A stretch of 64,000 nt of DNA from Burkholderia sp. GAS332 (GCA_900142905.1 FSRV01000001.1:2356001-2420000); one strand, 5' to 3'; positions 8,950 to 18,327 are shown, numbered from the stretch's first letter. The notes: a model not told the origin generated them from the letters alone. Made by a program: numbers and translations.

Positions 8950-11844
8950 CTATTGCGAAGCTGCTGGCGTTGCCGCGATCAGCTTCAGCCCCGCGGGCAG
9001 CGATTCGCCGAACACGCGACCCTCGTCGGCGTTATCGAGCTCCACGGTCTCGCTGACCATGGTGATCCACGCGCGCGGCGCATTGGCCGCTTCGAGCCTG
9101 CGTACAACGGCGTGGCGCAAGTCTTCGGGCAAGTCGCGCGAGCGGTCGCCGGTCATGCGGGCGATCTGCACGGCGGCGAATGCCGCGGGGTCGACCTTCT
9201 TCCAGTCGAGCGCGAGGATCGTGTTCAGCCAACGCGCTGCGATGTCCGGCGGCACGACGCTATGCGCGCTGCCATAGAACGGCCGCCGTGCACCGATGCG
9301 GCCGACCGCCCACCAGCTCTGATGGTTTTCCGCCGGCTTCTTCAGCCGCGTGAGCACCGACTCGCCGAGTTCGATCTTGCGTTCGACCGGAATGCGTTCG
9401 AGCGATGCACTCAGCCGGACCATGTCGGTGAAGCCGGTTTTCGACACGTCGAACGGCAGCCTATGGCGCGATTGCGCGGCCGTTTGCAGATAGGCCATGG
9501 CGTCGAGCACGCGCAGTTGCGCGCCTTCGTCGAGGCCGCCCGACGCGCGGCGCCATAGCGTCCACCATTCCGACCAGACCTGGCTATCGTTGACGTACTG
9601 GATGCCGTCGTCGAAGAGCGACCAGAGTTGTTCCACGCGCCATTCGTCGAGCGGATAGCCGAAGCCCGGCCGTACGCAGTAGCCGGCCAGATTCAGCCAC
9701 ATCCGCTCGTGATCCGCCGAGCGCCGACGGCGGCGCGCGCGTTCCCACAGCGCACCGAACAGTTCGCGCAGCAGCGCGCTGTTCCAAGCCTCGCGCGGCC
9801 CGAGCAACTGTTCGAGTTGCGAGCGCAGGCGTTTGACTTCCTTGGGGTCGACGTTTTGCGTGCGTGAGCCGAAGCAGCGGTCGATCTGCTCGATCGCTTT
9901 GTCGAGCGCGGGGTGCCGGGCTTGTGCCGGATCCGCCGACAGGTCCACTTGGGCACTCACCTGGCCGTCTGCGCGGCGCAACTGGAATTCGAGCAGCCAG
10001 CGTTGCGCAGGATTGTCGAGCTCGATGCAGTGGACTTCGAGCGTGCCCACTTCAGTGAGGGAGGTGGCGATTTGTACCGCGGTTTCGCCGCGCGCCGTGC
10101 TCGCGCCGCGTGGTTGCACGATCGTCGCGATGGGGGGCAGCCGAACGAAATCGCCTTGCGCGAGATCAGCTAGCTCGCCGGGTCGATAGACCGTATCCGC
10201 GCTTGAAGAGGCCAGGTGAAAACGCACCGGGTGCCCGAGGCGCAGCGCAAATGTGTGGTCTTCGATCCGGATCTCGTGGCCTTCTTCGGTGCCGCGCGGC
10301 AGCAGGCATAGGCCGCGTTGCACCGGTTCGGTGCCGCTTTCGCCGCCACCGGTTTCGTCGAGCACGAGGAAGTAACTGCGCGCCGAGCCGCCACCGATTT
10401 TCGGCGCCTGACCTGTGCGGGCGAGGGCATAAGCGACCGCGCCGCGCGCCACGGCCACGTCGGGATTGTCGTTGTGCAGCACGTTGAGCGGTGCGCCGCG
10501 CCATGTGCCCAAGGTGCTGGACAGGCGCTGCGAGAGCGCCTCAGCGCGAAACACGCCGCCGTTTAGCAGCAGCGTGTCCGGTACGGGCAACGGTTCGTCT
10601 TGACCTTGACCAGCGTCAGATGAACCTGAAGATGCGCCCAGCGCCTTGCGCGACTGCGTCGCGAAACGGCTTAGAAACGCCGCGATATGACGCGTGACCG
10701 CTGCATCGGTGGCATAGGGCAGGCCGAACTCGACGATCGCGCCACGCGGCCTGCCGGGGCGTTCGTTCGATGCCACCGCCGGAAAGAATCCGTCGACGAT
10801 GATCTGCTCGACTTCCTCACGCGTCACCTGCACCGTGCGCGCGCCGCCGATCAGCTTCGAGCCCGCGCCGAGCAGCGTGATCGAAGCCGACTCAGGCGCG
10901 TGCGGGCCGAGCAGTTGCTCCTTCGCGCCGCGGCAACGCTCGACCAGTTGCGACAGACTCGCCGCCGACAAACGCGTGCGCTCGGTGCCCGCTTGAGGCA
11001 AGCGCGCTTCGACCCGATGCGCGAGCGCGAGGTCCATGTTGTCGCCGCCGAGCATCAGATGGTTGCCCACACCGATGCGGGTGAGCGCCGGCTCGCCGTC
11101 GCGCATCTGGACTTCGATCAGCGTGAGGTCGGTGGTGCCGCCGCCCACGTCGCAGATCAGCACGAGCCGTGTATCCGACAGTTCAGTCGCCAGACGCTCG
11201 CGATGATGAAACAGCCAGTCGTAGAACGCGGCTTGTGGCTCTTCCAGCAACCTTAACGTGGGGAGGCCCGCCATCCGCGCCGCTTCTACCGTCAGCGCTC
11301 GCGCGCCTTCGTCGAAAGAAGCGGGCACCGTCAGCACGACGTTCTGCGCTTCGAGCGGCGCGTCCGGAAAGCGTTGATTCCAGGCCGCTCGCACGTGCGC
11401 CAGATAACTCGCGCTGGCTTCGACCGGCGAAACCTTGCGGACATCGTCCGCAGCGCCCCACGGCAGAATCGGCGCGACCCGGTCCACCGACGCGTGCGAC
11501 AGCCAGCTCTTCGCACTGGCCACCAACCGTCCTGGTACCTGCCCGCCGAGCGCACGCGCGAGCCTGCCGATCACCACCGGCTGATCCTGCTGACTTCCAC
11601 CCGCGCTACCAGTCGAACTGTCAGTCGCGCTCCACGGTAATTGCAGATCGCCCGCGCTCAGCTCGCCCGGCGCCGCGTGATACCGCACCGACGGCAGCAG
11701 CGGTCGCGCGGCGATTTCACCGAGACTCACCAACTGATCGATCTCGAAGACGCGAATCTCCTGCGACCCCGCCGCGGCATAAGCCAGCACCGTGTTGCTG
11801 GTGCCGAGATCAATGCCGACGCTGTAGCGCTTCATCTCAGTCAT
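8950..11844 (-). CDS. Large Hsp70-family protein with long C-terminal extension
   Basis: This 964-aa protein has an N-terminal Hsp70/actin-like ATPase: GIDLGTSNTVLAYA (phosphate 1), CDVGGGTTDLTLIE (phosphate 2) and LLLNGGVFRAEAL (adenosine). After the nucleotide-binding domain, substrate-domain features are weak. The last ~270 residues are Trp- and Arg-rich (ERMWLNLAGYCVRPGFGYPLDEWR) and are not a normal DnaK lid; I associate this tail with DUF3731 from memory. The ATG overlaps the stop of the upstream Hsp70 gene (ATGA, 11841-11844), so the two are translationally coupled. The partner proteins and clients are unknown. Confidence 0.9.
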   Translation of the reverse strand: MTEMKRYSVGIDLGTSNTVLAYAAAGSQEIRVFEIDQLVSLGEIAARPLLPSVRYHAAPGELSAGDLQLPWSATDSSTGSAGGSQQDQPVVIGRLARALGGQVPGRLVASAKSWLSHASVDRVAPILPWGAADDVRKVSPVEASASYLAHVRAAWNQRFPDAPLEAQNVVLTVPASFDEGARALTVEAARMAGLPTLRLLEEPQAAFYDWLFHHRERLATELSDTRLVLICDVGGGTTDLTLIEVQMRDGEPALTRIGVGNHLMLGGDNMDLALAHRVEARLPQAGTERTRLSAASLSQLVERCRGAKEQLLGPHAPESASITLLGAGSKLIGGARTVQVTREEVEQIIVDGFFPAVASNERPGRPRGAIVEFGLPYATDAAVTRHIAAFLSRFATQSRKALGASSGSSDAGQGQDEPLPVPDTLLLNGGVFRAEALSQRLSSTLGTWRGAPLNVLHNDNPDVAVARGAVAYALARTGQAPKIGGGSARSYFLVLDETGGGESGTEPVQRGLCLLPRGTEEGHEIRIEDHTFALRLGHPVRFHLASSSADTVYRPGELADLAQGDFVRLPPIATIVQPRGASTARGETAVQIATSLTEVGTLEVHCIELDNPAQRWLLEFQLRRADGQVSAQVDLSADPAQARHPALDKAIEQIDRCFGSRTQNVDPKEVKRLRSQLEQLLGPREAWNSALLRELFGALWERARRRRRSADHERMWLNLAGYCVRPGFGYPLDEWRVEQLWSLFDDGIQYVNDSQVWSEWWTLWRRASGGLDEGAQLRVLDAMAYLQTAAQSRHRLPFDVSKTGFTDMVRLSASLERIPVERKIELGESVLTRLKKPAENHQSWWAVGRIGARRPFYGSAHSVVPPDIAARWLNTILALDWKKVDPAAFAAVQIARMTGDRSRDLPEDLRHAVVRRLEAANAPRAWITMVSETVELDNADEGRVFGESLPAGLKLIAATPAASQ

Positions 11845-13691
11845 GCATTGGCGCTGCCGCGCACGTCGAACTCGACCTTCCAGCGCTCGTCGGTGCCGCG
11901 CGGCACGGCTTCGAGTTCCAGCGTGCCGGCTTCCGTCACGCGCGCATGGAGCTTCACCGGCACGACTTCACCGGCGGTGCGGCCGGCGGACGGCAGCGTT
12001 GCCTGGATTTCTTCCAGTTCCTGCAATTCGTCGGGGCCCCAGAAGTCGAGCAGCGTGCCGACCTGATCCTGACGACGCACCGACGATCCGAAGAAGCGGA
12101 AGTGCACCGGCTCGCCGACGACCAGCCCGAACTCCTGCGCCGGCAATTCGGCGTCCGTGCCTTCCTCCATGCCGAACGGCGCGACGCACAGCGCCTGGAT
12201 GGGCGGCTCGAGACCGGGGACGGCGGGCATCGCCGATTCGATTGCGATGTAGTACGCGCGTGCCGTGCCGCCACGAATGCGCACGCCCTGGCCGCGCCGT
12301 ACATAGCCGTAATAGGCCGCGCCGCGCGCGACGGCGAGATCGAGATCCGCGCCTTCGAGCAGGCGCGCTGGCGGCGCAGCTTCGGCGGCGAGCCAGCCAT
12401 TGAGCGTGCCCATGATCCGTTCGACCAGCAACGGCGACTTGAACACGCCGCCGTTGAACAGCACGGCGGTGGGGTGCAGGAAGCTCGCGCCTTCCGCGGT
12501 GGCGATATCGCGCAAACCTTCGAGTTCGGCGAGCGCGCCGACCTGACGGCCGAGGAAGGCCGCCAGATGCCGCGTGATGCCCGCGTCCTGCGCATACGGC
12601 AGGCCGAGTTGCGTCAGACCGGCACGCGCGCGGCTCACCGGACGCGCCGCGCTCTCCACCTGCGGGAAGAAGCCTTCGAGGATCGTTTGGGTCAACTCCG
12701 CGCGCGTGAGCTCGGTGCGGATCGAACCGCCGATCAGCTTCGAACCGCGGCTCGGCACGACGAGCGGCACGGTGTCGGTCGACGGATCGCTGAGCAGCGT
12801 TTCCTTCGCCGAGCGGCAGGCATAGGTAAGGGCGCGCAATTGCCACGCGTCGGCCTGGGTGCCTTGTGCAGCAAGCTTGCGTGCAACCACGTGAGCCAGC
12901 GCGAGGTCCATGTTGTCGCCGCCCAGCAGAATGTGCTCGCCGACCGCGACACGATGCAGTTCGAGATTGCCTTCGCGCTCGATCACGGCGATCAGCGAGA
13001 GGTCGGTTGTCCCGCCGCCCACGTCGACCACGAGAATGATGTCGCCAACCTTGACCTGCTTGCGCCACTGGCCGCCGCTCTTCTGAATCCAGCTATACAG
13101 CGCGGCTTGCGGTTCTTCGAGCAACGTCATGCGGCCGTAGCCGGCGGCTTCCGCAGCTTCAGCGGTCAGCTCGCGCGCGGCCGGATCGAACGACGCAGGG
13201 ATTGTCACCGTGATGTCCTGCTGGCTGAACGGTGCGTCCGGATGCGCGTGGTCCCACGCTTCGCGCAGGTGCGTCAGATAGCGCACCGAGCTTTCGAGCG
13301 GCGACACGCGTGCGACTTCAGGTGGTGCGTCGTTCGGCAGAATGGCCGCGCGACGATCGACGCCAGGATGGCACAGCCAGCTCTTGGCGCTCGACACGAG
13401 CCGGATCGGCGTGGCCGCGCCGCGGTTGCGGGCAAACTCGCCGACCGCGAATTCGCGCTGACCGGTCCACGGCAGGTACAGGTCGCCCGAGGCGAGTTCG
13501 TCCGGATGCGGCAGGTAGAGGAACGAGGGCAGCAGATCGAGGTTGTCGATCGCGCCGGGGCCTGTGAGTTGCGCGATCGGCAGCACGCCCTGGGCGGTCT
13601 TTTCGCCGTCGCTGGCGGTCGTGTCCACGTAGGACAGGGCGCAGTGCGTGGTGCCCAGGTCGATACCGATTGAGAAGCGTGCGTCGCTCAT
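11841..13691 (-). CDS. Second Hsp70-family protein
   Basis: The 616-aa protein carries a complete Hsp70 ATPase: GIDLGTTHCALSYV near the N-terminus, LVVDVGGGTTDLSLI and VLFNGGVFKSPLL. It ends in a beta-rich segment (KLHARVTEAGTLELEAV) that resembles a substrate-binding beta domain without a long helical lid. The start overlaps the stop of the DUF2760 gene by ATGA (13688-13691). It is clearly paralogous to the downstream 964-aa protein, with the same internal order, yet well diverged. No dnaJ or grpE gene is nearby, so the nucleotide exchange and J-protein partners must be encoded elsewhere or be absent. Confidence 0.92.
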   Translation of the reverse strand: MSDARFSIGIDLGTTHCALSYVDTTASDGEKTAQGVLPIAQLTGPGAIDNLDLLPSFLYLPHPDELASGDLYLPWTGQREFAVGEFARNRGAATPIRLVSSAKSWLCHPGVDRRAAILPNDAPPEVARVSPLESSVRYLTHLREAWDHAHPDAPFSQQDITVTIPASFDPAARELTAEAAEAAGYGRMTLLEEPQAALYSWIQKSGGQWRKQVKVGDIILVVDVGGGTTDLSLIAVIEREGNLELHRVAVGEHILLGGDNMDLALAHVVARKLAAQGTQADAWQLRALTYACRSAKETLLSDPSTDTVPLVVPSRGSKLIGGSIRTELTRAELTQTILEGFFPQVESAARPVSRARAGLTQLGLPYAQDAGITRHLAAFLGRQVGALAELEGLRDIATAEGASFLHPTAVLFNGGVFKSPLLVERIMGTLNGWLAAEAAPPARLLEGADLDLAVARGAAYYGYVRRGQGVRIRGGTARAYYIAIESAMPAVPGLEPPIQALCVAPFGMEEGTDAELPAQEFGLVVGEPVHFRFFGSSVRRQDQVGTLLDFWGPDELQELEEIQATLPSAGRTAGEVVPVKLHARVTEAGTLELEAVPRGTDERWKVEFDVRGSANA

Positions 13692-14296
13692 AGTTCCACC
13701 TCGGCCGGTGCGATCACCTTGGCGTTATGGCTGCCGGTCAGCTTCGGCAGACGCACGTCGTCGACAAGCCAGCCGCGGTGGCTGATGCTGCCATTAAACG
13801 GCGCCTTGCCGACGACATTGCCGGTCAGGCGAACCGAGGTGGCGTCGAAACCTTCGGCCAGCGTCACGCGGCTGCCTTCGGCTTCGTCGCGCACCGGACG
13901 GATCGTGAAATGCTCGCGCAGCGTCGCGCGGCAGCCCTCGTGCACGAGACGGGCGGCGGCGCCGATGTCGGCGTCGCTATAGCCCTTGATGTCTTCTTCG
14001 ACGAAATCGATGAAGCGCGCGTCGCGTTGCAGCAGGCCGAGCAGTTGGAGTGCCGCGTCCGGGCTGGCTTCCTTCAGCGTGGGCGCCTGCGGTGCGGGAG
14101 CCGGTGCAGCGGCGGGAGCGGGGGAAGGAACGGGGGCAGCAGGTGCAGATGCGGCGTTCGCGGCAGCGGCGCCACCTGCGCCACCCTTACGCAGGCGCAG
14201 CACCCCGGCGGCGAATTCGCCATCGCCGAGGATGCTGAAAAACGTACTGACGGCAAGTGAAATCCTGCCGAGGAAAGACGGGTTCGAATCGGTCAT
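13688..14296 (-). CDS. DUF2760-type protein, first gene of the Hsp70 pair operon
   Basis: This 202-aa protein begins MTDSNPSFLGRISLAVSTFF. It has one hydrophobic or amphipathic N-terminal stretch, then an Ala/Pro-rich linker (about 45-75) and a conserved C-terminal domain (LLGLLQRDARFIDFVEEDI, then GRATLREHF-like and VRLTGNV segments). I recognise it as DUF2760, a family that commonly precedes Hsp70 pairs in beta-proteobacteria. It probably acts as a dedicated co-chaperone or client-recruiting factor, which is inference from gene order. The 295 bp upstream, to the next gene, hold the palindrome TTTGCGCGCGCAAA near 14462 but no recognisable heat-shock promoter. Confidence 0.82.
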   Translation of the reverse strand: MTDSNPSFLGRISLAVSTFFSILGDGEFAAGVLRLRKGGAGGAAAANAASAPAAPVPSPAPAAAPAPAPQAPTLKEASPDAALQLLGLLQRDARFIDFVEEDIKGYSDADIGAAARLVHEGCRATLREHFTIRPVRDEAEGSRVTLAEGFDATSVRLTGNVVGKAPFNGSISHRGWLVDDVRLPKLTGSHNAKVIAPAEVEL

Positions 14297-14591
14297 GAAT
14301 GCTCCTGAGGGGCTCTGTTAAAGGACGAGCTGTCCTGGCTGCGCCGCAGGCGACGGTCCAGAGGCCAGATTGGCTTGCTGGGCCGTTGTCATGCGTCTTT
14401 GCGAGGGTCGGCGGCAACAAGCATGCCGCCGAGGTCTGATTCATCCGGTCTTGCGGCGCGTTTTGCGCGCGCAAACCCGTATTTTGCCTTGTCGCGCGCC
14501 CGAAGCGGGCAAAGCCGGCAATTCTAGCGGTCAATGGGTGGAGATTGGCGGGCGGCGAAGGGTGCCTGCAAGGTTTGCCAGGCTGCTCATT

Positions 14592-15488
14592 TCACGCGGC
14601 GTGCGGCCCGAATTCGGCCACCACCTGGTCGATAAAGGCACGCAATTTCGGCGTGACGCGGCTGGCCGGGAACACCAGATGCATGGGGCGCACGGGCGCG
14701 TCGTAGCCCTTCAGCAAGCGCACCAGCCGCCCTGCGGCGAGTTCGTCTTTTACCGCCTCTTCCGGCGCGAGTATCACGCCGCCGCCATGGAGGGCGGCGG
14801 CCAGCAGCGCTTTCACGTCGTTGGCCTGAAAGCGGCCTGAGATCGGCACCACGTGTTCGCCTTGTGTATCGGTGAAACGCCATTCGGTCGGAACCGGCAC
14901 GCTCGTATAGACGAAGCTCAGACACTCGTGCTCCGCCAGCGCTTGCGGTGTGGGCGGCTCGCCGCGCTCAACCAGGTAGCCGGGCGACGCGCATGCGATC
15001 AGCCGGTACGGCATCAACGGCCGCGCGATCAACGACGAATCCGACAGCGCGCCGAGACGGATCGCGGCTTCATACCCTTCGTCGATCAGATCGACGAAGC
15101 GGTCGTTCAGCGTCAATTCGACCCGCACCTCGGGATGGGCCCGCAGATAGCGCGTGATCATCGGCGCGAGACAGCAGGCGCCGAAGGTAACTGGCGCGTT
15201 GATGCGCAGACGCCCGCGTGGCGAGGCCGACAGTTCCTGCGCGACCGATTCGGCCGCCTCGGCATCCGCCAGCAGCGTCTTGCAGCGCTCGTAGAAAATC
15301 TGGCCGATCTCGGTGAGGCTCTGGCGGCGCGTGGTCCGGTTGAGCAAACGCGCGCCGACGCGCTCCTCCAGCGTGCTGACATGCTTGCCGGCCATCTGCG
15401 AGGAGATGCCGAAGGCGAGCGCGGCCGCGGCGAACGAGCCGCTGTCGGCCGTTTTCACGAACACGGCCATGCTGGTCAAACGGTCCAT
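14592..15488 (-). CDS. LysR-family regulator
   Basis: This 298-aa regulator starts MDRLTSMAVFVKTADSGSFA with the HTH in residues 1-60, followed by FNRTTRRQSLTEIG-like wing residues (LLNRTTRRQSLTE) and a typical co-inducer domain. It belongs to the common CrgA/DsdC-like LysR group. It is divergent from the NADP-oxidoreductase gene at 15620 with 131 bp between, so that gene is the likely target. The effector is unknown. Confidence 0.9.
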   Translation of the reverse strand: MDRLTSMAVFVKTADSGSFAAAALAFGISSQMAGKHVSTLEERVGARLLNRTTRRQSLTEIGQIFYERCKTLLADAEAAESVAQELSASPRGRLRINAPVTFGACCLAPMITRYLRAHPEVRVELTLNDRFVDLIDEGYEAAIRLGALSDSSLIARPLMPYRLIACASPGYLVERGEPPTPQALAEHECLSFVYTSVPVPTEWRFTDTQGEHVVPISGRFQANDVKALLAAALHGGGVILAPEEAVKDELAAGRLVRLLKGYDAPVRPMHLVFPASRVTPKLRAFIDQVVAEFGPHAA

Positions 15489-15619
15489 GATTCCCCACTG
15501 GTGATTTCGACAGTCGCAAAATTATGCCCGTTTATCCGATTGACGTTTTGAATCATAGTGTTTCTCACCGATGGACGTGCTCAACCGAGCGATCCTCAGA
15601 ACGACATGGAGTGTGAAAC

Positions 15620-16279
15620 GTGAAAATAGGCATTCTCGGCGCCGGCTTTATCGGCCGCGCAATGGCGACGCTCGCCATGAACGGTGGTCACGAAGTCATG
15701 ATCAGTAACTCCCGTGATCCGCAGACTTTGACCAGCACGGCCTCGGCGATCGGCTGCGCGCTCGGTACGGCGGAACAGGCGGCGAAGTTCGGCGATGTGG
15801 TGATCGTGGCCGTGCCGTTCAGTAGCATCGATGCGCTGCCGGTCGCGGCGCTCGACGGCAAGATCGTGATCGACACGGGCAACTACTATCCCGAACGCGA
15901 TGGCCAGATTGCAGTGCTTGATCGTCGCTCGACGACCACCAGTCAGATGCTGGCCGCCGCGTTGCCGGGCGCCAAAGTGGTCAAGGCCTTCAACGCGATT
16001 CTGGCGAAAGACCTGGAAACGGACGGCAAGCCGGCCGGTACCCCGAACCGTCGGGCGCTGCCGTTCGCCGGCGACGACGCGCAGGCCAAACACATCGTGA
16101 GCGGGCTTCTCGATCAGTTCGGCTTCGACCCGGTCGACGCCGGGGCGCTCGCCGACAGTTGGCGCTTCGAGCGTGCGAAGCCGGTCTACTGCATTGCGCT
16201 GGATCGCGCGGGCATCGTCGAAGGATTGGCCGCGGCGAAGCGGGATGTCGAGTTGCCGCATGGGTCGTGGCGGCGTTGA
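15620..16279 (+). CDS. NADPH-binding F420-type oxidoreductase-like protein
   Basis: The 219-aa protein opens with a Rossmann motif (KIGILGAGFIGRAMATLAMNG) and keeps the NSRDP segment that reads the 2'-phosphate of NADP. It continues with VIVAVPFSSID and VIDTGNYYPERDG. This is the pattern of the NADP oxidoreductase coenzyme-F420-dependent family, a group whose bacterial members usually use NADPH with an unknown partner substrate. It keeps only the N-terminal and a short C-terminal part, as is common for the ~210-aa subgroup. The start has TGTGAAACGTG rather than a strong ribosome site. The neighbouring LysR gene probably controls it. Confidence 0.82.
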   Translation: MKIGILGAGFIGRAMATLAMNGGHEVMISNSRDPQTLTSTASAIGCALGTAEQAAKFGDVVIVAVPFSSIDALPVAALDGKIVIDTGNYYPERDGQIAVLDRRSTTTSQMLAAALPGAKVVKAFNAILAKDLETDGKPAGTPNRRALPFAGDDAQAKHIVSGLLDQFGFDPVDAGALADSWRFERAKPVYCIALDRAGIVEGLAAAKRDVELPHGSWRR

Positions 16280-16326
16280 ATCGGGTTGCCTATGCTTATC
16301 ATCATGACGACAAGGTAGTCCGTTCC

Positions 16327-16358
16327 TGTCACGCGACGCATCCGTGCGTATCGTGACA
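16327..16358. promoter_or_regulatory. 32-bp inverted repeat upstream of the DUF190 genes
   Basis: TGTCACG (16327-16333) and CGTGACA (16352-16358) flank an inner stem ACGCA/TGCGT around TCCG, with a 2x2 mismatch between the stems. It lies 56 bp before the first DUF190 gene and 48 bp after the oxidoreductase gene. No T-run follows, so an operator or mRNA structure is more likely than a terminator. Confidence 0.4.
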
Positions 16359-16413
16359 CGTCTACCACGCAGCGACGGTTCATGCATTCTTCTGGAACCC
16401 ACCGGAGGGCCTC

Positions 16414-16752
16414 ATGAAAGGCAGTCAATTGACGGTGTTTGCAGCCAATCAGAGCCACCGCAAGAGTCACATGACCGTCGTCGAATGGATTCTGGACCAG
16501 GCGAAAAAAACCGGCATTCAGGGCGCAACCGTGATCGAAGTGAGTGAATGCATCGACGCGCATGGCAAGTACCACGCGGCGCGCTTTTTTGAATTGGTTG
16601 ACCAGCCCGTCGTGGTCACGGTGGCCGCGGAGGATGGTCGCGTCGATGCATTGCTCGATAGCCTCCGGCACGGCGGTGTTCAACTCTTCTACACGCGCTG
16701 TCCGATCGAATATGAAGTGCTTGGCGCCGGCGCGGAAGAGGGCGGCGAGTAG
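16414..16752 (+). CDS. DUF190 (PII-like) protein, first copy
   Basis: The 112-aa protein shows the DUF190 pattern: SQLTVFAANQSHRKSHMTVV at the N-terminus, GIQGATVIEVSECIDAHGKY in the middle and LFYTRCPIEYEV at the end. DUF190 proteins fold like PII signal proteins and probably bind a small ligand. They often sit beside fluoride, potassium or other ion transporters, but none is adjacent here. A strong ribosome site (CCGGAGGGCCTC) decides the start. A second copy follows 184 bp later. Confidence 0.82.
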   Translation: MKGSQLTVFAANQSHRKSHMTVVEWILDQAKKTGIQGATVIEVSECIDAHGKYHAARFFELVDQPVVVTVAAEDGRVDALLDSLRHGGVQLFYTRCPIEYEVLGAGAEEGGE

Positions 16753-16848
16753 CGGACGGGTCCCTTGCTGCAAGGCACAATCATGTGTCGCCGCGGGTGT
16801 GAACTAGAATGAATCAAGCGGTGGATGACTTGGCCTGCCTCGGTCGAG

Positions 16849-16876
16849 CCACCCGGTGTGTTACTCCGGGTAGTGG
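16849..16876. repeat. Hairpin between the two DUF190 genes
   Basis: CCACCCGG (16849-16856) pairs with CCGGGTAGTGG (16866-16876) with a 2-base bulge around a 9-base loop. It lies in the 184-bp leader of the second DUF190 gene. It could be a leader structure; it does not match the fluoride riboswitch consensus that I know. Confidence 0.25.
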
Positions 16877-16936
16877 ACGCAGCCACGTGCGTGCCGCTCA
16901 GCGCCGCAAGGACCCGTTGGGCGGCGGAGATCCACG

Positions 16937-17305
16937 ATGAACGGCTATCAACTGACGTTCTATACAGAGCAGAACAGGAAGCACGGCCACCAGACCGTAT
17001 GCGAATGGCTGCTGCATGAGGTTCACCGACTCGGTATCGGTGGTGCGACCGTGATTAATTGCGCCGAAGGCATCGGCCATGCGGGTTCGCACCATGCGGC
17101 CCACATGCTCAGGCTCGACGATCAGCCGGTGCAGATCATTCTTGCCGTGACTGAACAGGAAGCTGGGCAGATCCTGGATCTCGTGCGTGCCGAAAACGTA
17201 CACGTTTTCTACATGCGCTTTCCCATCGAGTTCGGCGTCATCGGCGAGGATGTGCCGCACAAATCATCGAAGCATTTTTCCCTGTTTGGCCGGTCAACGG
17301 GGTAA
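16937..17305 (+). CDS. DUF190 (PII-like) protein, second copy
   Basis: This 122-aa protein is a second DUF190 member: MNGYQLTFYTEQNRKHGHQT, GIGGATVINCAEGIGHAGSH and FYMRFPIEFGVIG. It aligns along its length with the copy at 16414 but is clearly diverged, so the pair is an old duplication or two separate subfamilies. GGCGGCGGAG lies six to nine bases before the ATG. The C-terminal tail (KSSKHFSLFGRSTG) is extra. No transport gene is next to it. Confidence 0.84.
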   Translation: MNGYQLTFYTEQNRKHGHQTVCEWLLHEVHRLGIGGATVINCAEGIGHAGSHHAAHMLRLDDQPVQIILAVTEQEAGQILDLVRAENVHVFYMRFPIEFGVIGEDVPHKSSKHFSLFGRSTG

Positions 17306-17350
17306 GCCGCACGTGCAAGCCCGTCGCCCGCCTATCCGATCTGAGCGCTA

Positions 17351-18211
17351 TCAAGCGGAGAAATCAGTCGATGCCGACAACGCCTTCCAGGTTTCGGTCT
17401 CCTGCGTGACATAGGCGTTCTTCTCAGCGATGGCCTTGAGCGTGTCGGTGCCAAGCGGCAAGCGTAGCGGTGGCGTGGGTGCGTCGACCAGTTCGATCAT
17501 GGCGGCCGCGAGCTTCTCCGGGTTGCCCGGCTGGTTGTGATTCAGGCTGGCAGCGACCCGGCGAACGTTTCCTGACGTCTCGTCGTAGTCCGCGATCACG
17601 TTGCCGGCAACCACCAGCGATGACGCATCCAGGAAGTCCGTACGGAAGTATCCCGGCTCCACAACCGTCGCGTGAATCCCGAGCGGCTTCAGTTCGCCTC
17701 GCAATGCCTCGGTCAAGGCTTCGACGGCAAACTTGGTCGAACTGTAGGCGCCGAATCCGGGTGCTGACCGATAGCCGCCGATCGACGACATATTGATGAC
17801 GTGACCGGCCCGCTGCGCGCGCATCACCGGCAGAACGGCGCGCGTGATATTCAGTAAACCGAATACGTTCGTGTCGTACATGCGGCGCACGTCGGCGTCG
17901 CTGGACTCCTCGATGGCGCCAAGCAAACCGAAGCCCGCGTTGTTGACCAGAACGTCGATTCGGCCGAAGTGTTCGACTGCGGCCTGAACCGCGGCTTTCG
18001 CCTGAGCTTCGTTTGTCACGTCCAGCGCCACGGGGAGGAGTGCCGGCGAGTGACCGAAGCGCTCGGCGATCGCTGCGGCATTGCGGCCGGTCGCAACGAC
18101 CGCGTTACCGTCGGCCAAAGCCGCCTGGGCGATCAGGGCGCCGAGGCCGCGCGATGCACCAGTGATGAACCAGACGCGCTTGAAACCGTTGTTGTTTGTG
18201 TTGTTGGCCAT
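17351..18211 (-). CDS. Short-chain dehydrogenase/reductase
   Basis: This classical SDR (286 aa) has TGASRGLG for cofactor binding, VLVNNAGFG, INMSSIGG and the catalytic YSSTK. The ATGRN segment after the second strand favours NADP(H). The tail (PTPPLRLPLGTDTLKAIAEK) is typical of the large 'oxidoreductase, SDR family' group of ~280 aa found in Burkholderia. A closely similar protein is encoded at 44789-45619. It is divergent from the LysR gene at 18328 with a 116-bp A/T-rich gap, so it is probably that regulator's target. The substrate is unknown. Confidence 0.9.
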   Translation of the reverse strand: MANNTNNNGFKRVWFITGASRGLGALIAQAALADGNAVVATGRNAAAIAERFGHSPALLPVALDVTNEAQAKAAVQAAVEHFGRIDVLVNNAGFGLLGAIEESSDADVRRMYDTNVFGLLNITRAVLPVMRAQRAGHVINMSSIGGYRSAPGFGAYSSTKFAVEALTEALRGELKPLGIHATVVEPGYFRTDFLDASSLVVAGNVIADYDETSGNVRRVAASLNHNQPGNPEKLAAAMIELVDAPTPPLRLPLGTDTLKAIAEKNAYVTQETETWKALSASTDFSA

Positions 18212-18327
18212 GATGTTTCCCCTGCGTTTCGAGTGAAAGTGAACAAATAGTAGTAGGAGTCATTGGCACAAACTAGGCACCGATTGGTAGACTGATAATC
18301 AACTTTTATTTGCTAATCCGGGTGGCC

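Noticed and set aside
11169..13673. 834-codon plus-strand open frame opposite the Hsp70 genes
   Set aside because: It runs antisense to two clear Hsp70 genes and its translation is low-complexity Arg/Ala/Pro/His without motifs.
16261..16413. Fluoride riboswitch before the DUF190 genes
   Set aside because: The conserved GGCGAUGG core and pseudoknot partners are not present; only a simple inverted repeat is visible.
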